From assembly GCF_003112775.1 (NCBI RefSeq), contig NZ_BFCH01000019.1, forward strand, positions 121,972 to 185,971: a DNA stretch of 64,000 nt, read 5' to 3'. Shown here in pieces: positions 16,446 through 23,610 of this stretch (positions are counted from its first letter, which is position 1; every line of letters begins with the position of its first letter). A program made the translations under genes and the position numbers. Below the pieces are notes generated by a model, which saw only the letters and a program-made list of their open reading frames with translations, was not told where the DNA came from and did no database searches. The stretch is from Mycobacterium montefiorense. GTDB taxonomy: Bacteria > Actinomycetota > Actinomycetes > Mycobacteriales > Mycobacteriaceae.

Positions 16446-17864
16446 CTATGACGGTGTGATCACCGGCGGATAGGGCAGATCGGTGCTGGAGTGCGGGTCC
16501 ACGTGCACCCGATGGCCCAGATACGGAAAGGCGCGTTGTGGGCAGGCGGGCCGGTCACAGATCTTGCAGCCGGCACCGATCGGCACGATCGCCTCGGTAC
16601 CGGTGCGGTCGATACCGACCGAGTAGATCAGTTTCCCGGCGTGCGCCACGTCGCAGCCGAGCCCGATCGCAAAGCTCTTGTCCGGGCCCAGGTATCGGCT
16701 GGGCTCCGTCGTGGTGGTGCGCGCAATCCAGAAATACGTGCGCCCGTCCGGCATTTGAGCGATCTGTGTCATGAACTGGCCGGGCCGGGAGAAGGCGTGA
16801 TGAACCACCCATAGCGGGCAGTTGCCGCCCACCCGCGAGAAATGAAAAGCCGTGGCGGACTGACGTTTAGAGATGTTCCCCGCGCTGTCGGTCCGGACGA
16901 AGATAAACGGGATCCCGCGCGCGCTCGGGCGTTGCAGGGTGGACAACCGATGGCAGACGGTTTCAAAGCCGACCTCGAAACGTCTTGCCAGCTGGTCGAT
17001 GTCGTAGCGCATGCCCTCGGCGGCTGCCAGAAACCGTTGGTAGGGCAACAGCAGGGCACCGGCGAAGTAGTTGGCCAGGCCGATGCGAGCCACGCCCCGC
17101 GCATCGTCGCTGAGCTGGTCGTCGCCGGCGATGATGCCGCCGATCAGCTCGGCCTGGGTGAGCAACGCGATCTGAGTTGCCAACTGAAAGGCGCGCTGGC
17201 CGGGATGGAGCCACCGGGCCAGATATAGGGTTTTCGACTCGGCCCGAAACAGGCGCTTGGAGTTGGGATTCAGGACCTGCCCGTCGTCGATGACCAGGGT
17301 GATGCCGAGTTCTTCGCGAACGAGCTCTGCCAGCTGACTGTCGAGTCCGCCTGTCTGCAAACGGTTTTGATTGAACAGCTGCTCGGCCGCGACATCGAGA
17401 TCACCGATGTAATTTTTGCGGTCGTAGAAGAAGTCCCGAACCTCTTCGAACGGCATCGGCTGCGGGGGGCCCGTCGGTATTTCGGCGTTGGCACGACCGT
17501 GTAGGGCTTCGAGGTCGGATGTGGCGTCGTGTAGCCGCCGCTGCAGGTTGACCAGCGTCTGGCCGACCTCGGGCATCCGGGCCACCAGCTCTTCGATTTG
17601 TCCGGCCGTCGCGGGCCCGTCGGTGAAGATTTCGCGCAGATCCGCGACCAGGCGGGCATCGGACTCCGGCGCGAAGTATTGGGTCGGTAGGTCGAAGCGT
17701 TCGGTGAGTGTCAGCAGCACCGGCACCGTAATCGGACGCTGGTCGTTTTCCAGCTGGTTGACGTAACTGGTCGACAATCCCAGGGCGCGCGCCAGCGCGA
17801 CCTGAGTTAGCCCGTGCTCCTCGCGGAGCCGTCGTAGCCGCGCACCAGCGAACGTCTTCGCCAC
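16446..17864 (-). CDS. prpR: methylcitrate-cycle regulator PrpR (XRE/ImmA-like, Rv1129c type)
   Basis: A protein of 472 residues. Residues 1-60 are an XRE helix-turn-helix (GARLRRLREEHGLTQVALAR then GLSTSYVNQLENDQRPITVP). The middle is helical, and the C-terminal half is the short-chain acyl-CoA-sensing region. Near the C-terminus, GLGCDVAHAG and CKICDRPACPQRAFP supply cysteines consistent with the iron-sulfur cluster reported for the M. tuberculosis protein. PrpR activates prpD-prpC and other propionate genes when propionyl-CoA rises. GTG 17864 begins VAKTFAGARLRRL, the conserved start; the longer frame to 17927 would run through the operator. It is divergent from prpD, with 119 bases between the starts. 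Confidence 0.93.
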   Translation of the reverse strand: MAKTFAGARLRRLREEHGLTQVALARALGLSTSYVNQLENDQRPITVPVLLTLTERFDLPTQYFAPESDARLVADLREIFTDGPATAGQIEELVARMPEVGQTLVNLQRRLHDATSDLEALHGRANAEIPTGPPQPMPFEEVRDFFYDRKNYIGDLDVAAEQLFNQNRLQTGGLDSQLAELVREELGITLVIDDGQVLNPNSKRLFRAESKTLYLARWLHPGQRAFQLATQIALLTQAELIGGIIAGDDQLSDDARGVARIGLANYFAGALLLPYQRFLAAAEGMRYDIDQLARRFEVGFETVCHRLSTLQRPSARGIPFIFVRTDSAGNISKRQSATAFHFSRVGGNCPLWVVHHAFSRPGQFMTQIAQMPDGRTYFWIARTTTTEPSRYLGPDKSFAIGLGCDVAHAGKLIYSVGIDRTGTEAIVPIGAGCKICDRPACPQRAFPYLGHRVHVDPHSSTDLPYPPVITPS

Positions 17865-17894
17865 CCGTAACAGCGTACGCGCACTGTCTTTCAC

Positions 17895-17910
17895 AAGATT
17901 TGCAAAATCA
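17895..17910. promoter_or_regulatory. PrpR operator (TTTGCAAA palindrome)
   Basis: The palindrome TTTGCAAA lies at 17899-17906, in the intergenic region between prpR and prpD, about 35 bases upstream of prpR's start and 78 upstream of prpD's. Work on M. tuberculosis PrpR and the related RamB reports TTTGCAAA-type binding sites in the prpDC promoter. Its placement suits both activation of prpD and autoregulation of prpR. Confidence 0.78.
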
Positions 17911-17983
17911 TGCGGATAAGGACACAAAATTACGCTCTTTTAGGGGATTTACCCCGTTTCATTGGTTGCGTAATGTGCGGTTT

Positions 17984-19489
17984 ATGCGCATTCATGACGT
18001 TCGAACCCGGCGCAGCGCCGACGACTTCCCCCGCAGCGAGCACCTGGCTTTCAAGATTGCCGAGGTCGCTGCAGATCCGGTCGCCGTGCCCGCGGAGACC
18101 GAAGCGATGGTGATCAATCGCATCATCGACAACGCCGCGGTTTCGGCTGCCTCGCTGACCCGTCGTCCGGTGACCACCGCCCGGGTCCAGGCGCTGGCGC
18201 ATCCGGCTTTGGCGCGGGGCGCGAAGGTCTTCGGCGTCGAAGGCGACTACTCGCCGGAGTGGGCGGCATGGGCCAATGGCGTCGCGGTACGCGAGTTGGA
18301 CTTCCACGACACGTTCCTGGCCGCCGAGTACTCGCATCCGGGAGACAACATCCCCGCACTGGTGGCCGTGGCACAGCACCTCGATATCGGCGGTGCCGAT
18401 CTAATTCGCGGTCTGGCAACGGCCTACCAGGTCCAGGTCGATCTGGTCAAAGGGATCTCGCTGCACGAGTTCAAGATCGACCACGTCGCCCACCTTGGCC
18501 CCTCGGTGGCCGCCGGCCTCGGGACCATGCTGAAGCTCGACCCCGAGGTGATCTATCAGGCGGTCGGGCAGGCACTGCACCTGACCACGGCCACCCGTCA
18601 GTCCCGCAAAGGCCTGATCTCCAGCTGGAAGGCCTTCGCACCGGCATTCGCCGGCAAGATCGCTATCGAGGCGGTCGACCGGGCGATGCGCGGGGAAGGT
18701 GCTCCGGCGCCCATCTGGGAGGGCGAGGACGGCGTAATCGCCTGGCTGCTAGGCGGTCCCGAGCGCACTTACCAGGTGCCGTTGCCGGAGCCGGGCGAAC
18801 CGAAGCGGGCCATTCTGGACACCTACACCAAGGAGCACTCGGCGGAGTACCAGAGCCAGGCGCCGATCGACCTGGCCCGGCGGCTGCGCGAGCGCATCGG
18901 CGACCTGGGCCAGATCGCGACGATAGTGCTGCACACCAGCCACCACACCCACTATGTGATCGGCACCGGATCCGGGGACCCGCAGAAGTTCGACCCGGAC
19001 GCATCGCGGGAGACGCTGGACCACTCGCTGCCGTACATCTTCGCGGTCGCGCTGCAGGACGGCACCTGGCACCACGAACGGTCCTACGCGCCCGAGCGGG
19101 CACACCGGCCCGACACCGTCGAGCTCTGGCACAAGATCTCCACGGTCGAAGACCCCGAGTGGACTCGCCGCTATCACTCGGCCGATCCCGCCGAGAAGGC
19201 GTTCGGCGCCCGCGCCGAGGTGACGCTGAAGAGCGGGGAGGTAATCGTCGACGAGCTGGCCGTCGCCGACGCGCACCCGTTGGGGGCCAGGCCATTTGAG
19301 CGCAAGCAGTACGTCGGGAAGTTCACCGACCTGGCCGACGGCGTGGTCGCCGACGCCGAGCAGCAGCGATTCCTGTCGGCGGTGGAAGCCCTTCCGCAAC
19401 TGCAGGCCGGTGCTCTGGGCGCGCTCAACATCACGGTCGGTCCGCTGGTGCTCGACCAGGCGCCCAAGATTGGGCCGGGGATCTTCTGA
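17984..19489 (+). CDS. prpD: 2-methylcitrate dehydratase
   Basis: A protein of 501 residues of the MmgE/PrpD family. It dehydrates 2-methylcitrate in the methylcitrate cycle, which disposes of propionyl-CoA from odd-chain fatty acids and cholesterol. Family segments are visible: EMV-like AMVINRIIDNAAVSAASLTR near residue 45, the very conserved WANGVAVRELDFHDTFLAAE about residue 95, and SHPGDNIPALVAVAQH. ATG 17984 (MRIHDVRTRRSADDFPRSEH) fits the family start; the frame extends to 17900 over the operator. The stop overlaps the prpB start by one base (TGATG), so translation is coupled. Confidence 0.95.
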   Translation: MRIHDVRTRRSADDFPRSEHLAFKIAEVAADPVAVPAETEAMVINRIIDNAAVSAASLTRRPVTTARVQALAHPALARGAKVFGVEGDYSPEWAAWANGVAVRELDFHDTFLAAEYSHPGDNIPALVAVAQHLDIGGADLIRGLATAYQVQVDLVKGISLHEFKIDHVAHLGPSVAAGLGTMLKLDPEVIYQAVGQALHLTTATRQSRKGLISSWKAFAPAFAGKIAIEAVDRAMRGEGAPAPIWEGEDGVIAWLLGGPERTYQVPLPEPGEPKRAILDTYTKEHSAEYQSQAPIDLARRLRERIGDLGQIATIVLHTSHHTHYVIGTGSGDPQKFDPDASRETLDHSLPYIFAVALQDGTWHHERSYAPERAHRPDTVELWHKISTVEDPEWTRRYHSADPAEKAFGARAEVTLKSGEVIVDELAVADAHPLGARPFERKQYVGKFTDLADGVVADAEQQRFLSAVEALPQLQAGALGALNITVGPLVLDQAPKIGPGIF

Positions 19490-20406
19490 TGAGCGGGCTG
19501 ATCGGCAGCGCTGTTCCCGCGGCACAGAAGCGAGCACAGCTTCGCACCGCGCTGCAAAGTGGTCGGCTGCAACGATTTCCAGGCGCGTTCTCGCCGCTGG
19601 TTGCCAAGCTGGTCGCCGAGATCGGGTTCGACGGCGTGTACGTGTCGGGCGCGGTGCTCTCCGCGGATCTCGGACTGCCCGATATCGGCCTGACCACCCT
19701 GACCGAAGTCGGCGCGCGCGGCGCCCAGATCGCCGGGGCGACGGACCTGCCCACGTTGATCGACGCCGACACCGGCTTCGGCGAACCGATGAGCGCCGCA
19801 CGCACGGTGACCGTCCTGGAGGATGCCGGGCTGGCGGGCTGCCACCTGGAAGACCAGGAAAATCCGAAGCGATGCGGGCACCTCGATGGCAAAGCCGTGG
19901 TGCCGGCGAGTGAGATGGTCAAACGTCTGCGCGCCGCGGTATCCGCCCGGCGGGACCCCGATTTCATCATCTGCGCCCGCACCGACGCCGCGGGTATCGA
20001 AGGAATTCCCTCGGCGATCGACCGCGCCAAGGCCTACGCCGACGCCGGCGCCGATCTGATCTTCACCGAAGCCCTGCGTACGCCAGCCGATTTCGAGCAG
20101 TTTCGCGCCGCGGTGGACACGCCGTTGCTCGCTAATATGACCGAGTTTGGCAAGTCAGAGCTCTTGACCGCCAAGCAGTTGTCCGACATCGGCTACAACG
20201 TGGTGATCTACCCGGTGACTACCCTGCGTCTGGCCATGCAAGCCGTCGAGTCTGGCCTTCGTGAAATCGCGGACACCGGAACACAATCCAGCCTGCTGGA
20301 GCGAATGCAGCACCGCAGCCGGCTCTACGAGCTGCTGCGCTATTCCGACTACAACCAATTCGATTCCGACATCTACAACTTCGCCGTCGAAGGGAACCAA
20401 CCATGA
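19489..20406 (+). CDS. prpB: methylisocitrate lyase
   Basis: A protein of 305 residues. It cleaves 2-methylisocitrate to pyruvate and succinate, the last step of the methylcitrate cycle. The catalytic signature of the isocitrate lyase/PEP mutase superfamily is present: LIDADTGFGEP (metal/substrate loop) and EDQENPKRCGHLDGK with the KRCGH active-site cysteine (about residue 128). The segment PLLANMTEFGKSELL is also typical of PrpB. M. tuberculosis has no dedicated prpB in its prpDC operon and uses isocitrate lyase instead, so this locus is the fuller form, as in fast growers. It overlaps prpD by one base and prpC by four (ATGA at 20403). Confidence 0.94.
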   Translation: MSGLIGSAVPAAQKRAQLRTALQSGRLQRFPGAFSPLVAKLVAEIGFDGVYVSGAVLSADLGLPDIGLTTLTEVGARGAQIAGATDLPTLIDADTGFGEPMSAARTVTVLEDAGLAGCHLEDQENPKRCGHLDGKAVVPASEMVKRLRAAVSARRDPDFIICARTDAAGIEGIPSAIDRAKAYADAGADLIFTEALRTPADFEQFRAAVDTPLLANMTEFGKSELLTAKQLSDIGYNVVIYPVTTLRLAMQAVESGLREIADTGTQSSLLERMQHRSRLYELLRYSDYNQFDSDIYNFAVEGNQP

Positions 20407-21521
20407 CCGCGCCGACCGCTGAAATCAAAAAGGGCCTAGCCGGCGTGGTGGTGGACACCACCGCGATCTCAAAGGTGGTGTCGGAGACCAATTCGCTGAC
20501 CTACCGGGGGTACGCGGTCCAGGATTTGGCCGCGCAGTGCAGTTTCGAACAAGTCGCGTTCCTGCTTTGGCGCGGTGAGCTCCCGACCGACTCGGAGCTG
20601 GCGCTGTTCAGCCAGCGGGAACGCGCCAGCCGCCGGATCGACCGGTCGATGCTGTCGCTGTTGACCAAGCTCCCCGACAACTGCCACCCGATGGACGTGG
20701 TACGCACGGCGATCAGCTTTTTGGGTGCCGAGGATCCCGACGAGGACGACGATTCGGCAAACCGGGCCAAGTCGCTGCGCATGCTGGCGGTGTTGCCCAC
20801 CATCGTCGCGGTGGACATGCGACGACGCCGTGGGCTGGAGCCGATCCCGCCACACAGCGGGTTGGGATACTCCGAGAACTTTCTGCAGATGTGCTTCGGC
20901 AAGGTGCCCGAACCCGAAGTCGTGAAGGCATTCGAGCAGTCGATGATCCTGTACGCCGAACACGGTTTCAACGCTTCCACGTTCGCCGCACGGGTGGTGA
21001 CGTCGACGCAGTCCGACATCTACAGCGCGGTCACCGGTGCCATCGGTGCGCTCAAGGGCGCGCTGCACGGCGGCGCCAACGAGGCGGTCATGCATGACAT
21101 GATCGAGATCGGCGATCCGCGCAACGCCCGAGAATGGTTGCGCGGCAAGCTCGCCCGCAAAGAAAAGGTGATGGGATTCGGCCACCGGGTCTACAAGAAC
21201 GGTGACTCCCGGGTGCCGACGATGAAGGAGGCGTTGAGCCGCGTCGCCGCGACGCGCGATGGGCAGCGCTGGCTGGACATGTACAACATCCTGGAAGCCG
21301 AGATGTTTGACGCGACCGGAATCAAGCCCAATCTCGACTTCCCGACCGGTCCGGCGTACTACCTGATGGGATTCGACATCGCCTGCTTCACGCCGATCTT
21401 CGTGATGAGCAGGATCACCGGGTGGACCGCTCACATCATGGAGCAGGCCGCGTCGAACTCCTTGATCCGGCCGTTGAGTGCCTACTCGGGGCCCCAGCAG
21501 CGGGCACTGGCCTTCAGGTAA
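20403..21521 (+). CDS. prpC: 2-methylcitrate synthase
   Basis: A protein of 372 residues of the citrate synthase family (gltA1/prpC of M. tuberculosis). It condenses propionyl-CoA with oxaloacetate. The two active-site histidines are in GALKGALHGGANEAVM and KVMGFGHRVYKNGDSR. The catalytic aspartate region is KPNLDFPTGPAYYLMGF. TCA-type citrate synthase activity is also possible, but the operon with prpD and prpB makes methylcitrate synthesis the likely role. The start ATG at 20403 overlaps the stop of prpB. It ends convergently with a small secreted protein gene 5 bases downstream. Confidence 0.94.
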   Translation: MTAPTAEIKKGLAGVVVDTTAISKVVSETNSLTYRGYAVQDLAAQCSFEQVAFLLWRGELPTDSELALFSQRERASRRIDRSMLSLLTKLPDNCHPMDVVRTAISFLGAEDPDEDDDSANRAKSLRMLAVLPTIVAVDMRRRRGLEPIPPHSGLGYSENFLQMCFGKVPEPEVVKAFEQSMILYAEHGFNASTFAARVVTSTQSDIYSAVTGAIGALKGALHGGANEAVMHDMIEIGDPRNAREWLRGKLARKEKVMGFGHRVYKNGDSRVPTMKEALSRVAATRDGQRWLDMYNILEAEMFDATGIKPNLDFPTGPAYYLMGFDIACFTPIFVMSRITGWTAHIMEQAASNSLIRPLSAYSGPQQRALAFR

Positions 21522-21526
21522 GCCGG

Positions 21527-21754
21527 CTAGTCCGCTGGGCCGCCGTATTGCCAGACCAGGTTGTGGTTGCCGGTCATGGTCGGATTGCACCACATGGTGC
21601 GGCCATTGGCGTCCTGGATGGTGGCGTGCAACGCCGTGCACGAATCCCCGACGGTGGGCGCGTCGCCGTGCGCGGTGCCGACGCCGAAGCCGGCGGCGAT
21701 AAAGGCCGCCAATGCGGCCGATACCAGGAACCGAAATCTGCTCACGATGGACAT
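21527..21754 (-). CDS. small secreted protein, unknown function
   Basis: A protein of 75 residues. Residues 1-30 form a classic Sec signal peptide: basic start MSIVSRFRFLV, a hydrophobic core SAALAAFIAAGFGVG, and a likely cleavage after AHG. The mature part is about 45 residues with two cysteines (DSCTALHATIQ and TMWCNPTMTGNHNLVWQY) that could form a disulfide. It resembles a widespread group of tiny exported mycobacterial proteins, none of which I can assign a function. It converges on prpC and is divergent from the DUF3556 gene. Confidence 0.75.
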   Translation of the reverse strand: MSIVSRFRFLVSAALAAFIAAGFGVGTAHGDAPTVGDSCTALHATIQDANGRTMWCNPTMTGNHNLVWQYGGPAD

Positions 21755-21839
21755 CTCCTAAGCAGGTGCCAAGCCATCACGCTATCCGGCGGAGAACTTG
21801 CGGGCAAAGGATGTCATCCGCGGCCCTCGGCACGCTGCG

Positions 21840-21858
21840 CTAGAACGCGTTCTAGTCT
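21840..21858 (+). promoter_or_regulatory. KstR-like operator overlapping a -10 element
   Basis: CTAGAACGCGTTCTAG at 21840-21855 is a perfect 16-base palindrome. It contains TAGAACGCGTTCTA, which fits the published KstR consensus TnnAACnnGTTnnA. TAGTCT at 21853-21858 has the form of a mycobacterial -10 (TAnnnT) and overlaps the right arm. The ATG of the downstream gene begins 7 bases after it, where transcription would start, so the message may be leaderless. KstR is the TetR-family repressor of cholesterol catabolism. The site identity is an inference from the consensus. Confidence 0.65.
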
Positions 21859-21864
21859 GTGGCA

Positions 21865-23595
21865 ATGGGATTCCTCCAACCCGAACTGCCGCAGGTCGAC
21901 ATCGACGAGTGGAGCAAGCTCAGCCGCAGCGAGAAGATCCGGCCGATGGCCCGGCACTGGGCCGAAGTGGGCTTCGGAACGCCGGTCGTCCTGCACCTGT
22001 TCTACGTCGGCAAGATCTTGCTCTACATCCTGTTCGCGTGGCTGTTGGCGGTGCCGACCACCCGCGGGCTGGCGTTCACCCACGTCATGTCGTGGTACTG
22101 CGAGCCGATCGTGTTCGAGAAGGTCGTGCTTTACACGATGCTCTTCGAGGTGATCGGGCTTGGCTGTGGGTTTGGGCCGCTGAACAACCGGGTCAATCCG
22201 CCGTTGGGTTCGATCCTGTATTGGCTGCGGCCCGACACCATTCGGTTGCCCCCGTGGCCCAAGCGCGTCCCGGGGACCAAGGGCACGGCCCGCACGCTGG
22301 TGGACAACGCGCTGTACGGGCTGCTTCTGCTGTTGACCTTCCTGACCCTGTTTGCCGACGGCACCGGCCCGGTGCCGGAACTGGGCACCCAGGTCGGGTT
22401 GATACCTACCTGGCGGATCGTGCTGATCCTGGTGCTGCTCGCGGTGCTGGGATTGCGCGACAAGGTGATCTTTCTAGCCGCCCGCGGGGAGGTCTACGCG
22501 ACGCTGGCGGTGACGTTCCTGTTCGGCGGCGTCGACATGATCATCGCCGCCAAACTGGTGTTCCTGGTGATCTGGATGGGCGCGGCGACGTCCAAGCTGA
22601 ACAAACACTTTCCGTTCGTGATGTCGACGATGATGTCCAACAACCCGGTCTTCCGGCCACGCTTCATCAAGCGGCTGTTCTTCGAGAAGTTTCCCGACGA
22701 TCTGCGGCCCGGACGGCTGTCGCGGATTTTCGCCCACGTGAGCACCTTCGTCGAAATGTGTGTGCCCATTGCGCTATTCGTCGCGCACGGCGGCTGGTGG
22801 ACCGCGGTTCCCGCGGCAATCATGGTGCTCTTCCACTTCGGCATCCTGTCGGCCATCCCGATGGGGGTGCCGCTGGAGTGGAACGTGTTCATGATCTTCG
22901 GCGTGTTCGCGCTGTTTGTCGGCCACGCTCACACCGGGCTGGCCGACCTGAAAAACCCTGTCCCGGTGGGGATTTTCATCGCGTTCATTGCCGGGATCGT
23001 GATCGCGGGCAACCTGTTTCCGCGCAAGATCTCGTTCCTGCCCGGCATGCGGTATTACGCCGGCAACTGGGACACCACGCTGTGGTGCATCAAGGGATCG
23101 GCGGATAAGAAGATCAACCACAACATCGTCTCGATCGCCAGCATGCCCGCGGCCCAGCTGGAGAAGGTGTACGGCAAGGAGCGTGCCCAGATCCCGATGT
23201 ATCTCGGATATGCGTTCCGCGCCATGAACACTCACGGCCGCGCGCTGTTCACACTCGCGCATCGCGCGATGGCCGACGGCAACGAGGACGACTACGTCAT
23301 CACCGACGGGGAGCGGATCTGCAGTACCGCGATCGGATGGAATTTCGGCGACGGCCATATGCACAACGAGCAGTTGATCGCCGCGATGCAGCAGCGCTGC
23401 GGCTTCCTGCCCGGCGAAGTGCGGGTCGTGCTGCTCGACGCTCAGCCGATCCACCGCCAGACCCAGTCCTATCGGCTGGTGGACGCCGCGACAGGCGAGT
23501 TCGAGCGCGGCATCGTCAAAGTCTCGGACATGGTCACCCGGCAGCCCTGGGCCGACGATGTGCCGGTCCAGGTGCTGTCCGAGCAAGCGGAGTAA
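21865..23595 (+). CDS. DUF3556 integral membrane protein (Rv1132 type)
   Basis: A protein of 577 residues. The N-terminal two thirds has many hydrophobic helices, for example VGKILLYILFAWLLAVPT, LLLLLTFLTLFADG, IVLILVLLAVLGL and GIFIAFIAGIVIAGNLF. The last 200 residues are soluble (GERICSTAIGWNFGDGHMHN and VRVVLLDAQPIHRQTQSYR). This matches the conserved mycobacterial membrane protein at the Rv1132 position; its function is not known. ATG 21865 sits 10 bases past a KstR-like palindrome with no Shine-Dalgarno sequence, which suits leaderless translation. GTG 21859 is an alternative start. Confidence 0.88.
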   Translation: MGFLQPELPQVDIDEWSKLSRSEKIRPMARHWAEVGFGTPVVLHLFYVGKILLYILFAWLLAVPTTRGLAFTHVMSWYCEPIVFEKVVLYTMLFEVIGLGCGFGPLNNRVNPPLGSILYWLRPDTIRLPPWPKRVPGTKGTARTLVDNALYGLLLLLTFLTLFADGTGPVPELGTQVGLIPTWRIVLILVLLAVLGLRDKVIFLAARGEVYATLAVTFLFGGVDMIIAAKLVFLVIWMGAATSKLNKHFPFVMSTMMSNNPVFRPRFIKRLFFEKFPDDLRPGRLSRIFAHVSTFVEMCVPIALFVAHGGWWTAVPAAIMVLFHFGILSAIPMGVPLEWNVFMIFGVFALFVGHAHTGLADLKNPVPVGIFIAFIAGIVIAGNLFPRKISFLPGMRYYAGNWDTTLWCIKGSADKKINHNIVSIASMPAAQLEKVYGKERAQIPMYLGYAFRAMNTHGRALFTLAHRAMADGNEDDYVITDGERICSTAIGWNFGDGHMHNEQLIAAMQQRCGFLPGEVRVVLLDAQPIHRQTQSYRLVDAATGEFERGIVKVSDMVTRQPWADDVPVQVLSEQAE

Positions 23596-23610
23596 ACCGC
23601 TCGGCGAGCC

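Noticed and set aside
15077..16459. Plus-strand ORF of 460 residues opposite the amine oxidase
   Set aside because: Antisense shadow: rich in Arg, Gly and Asp with no domain pattern, while the minus strand encodes a clear FAD enzyme.
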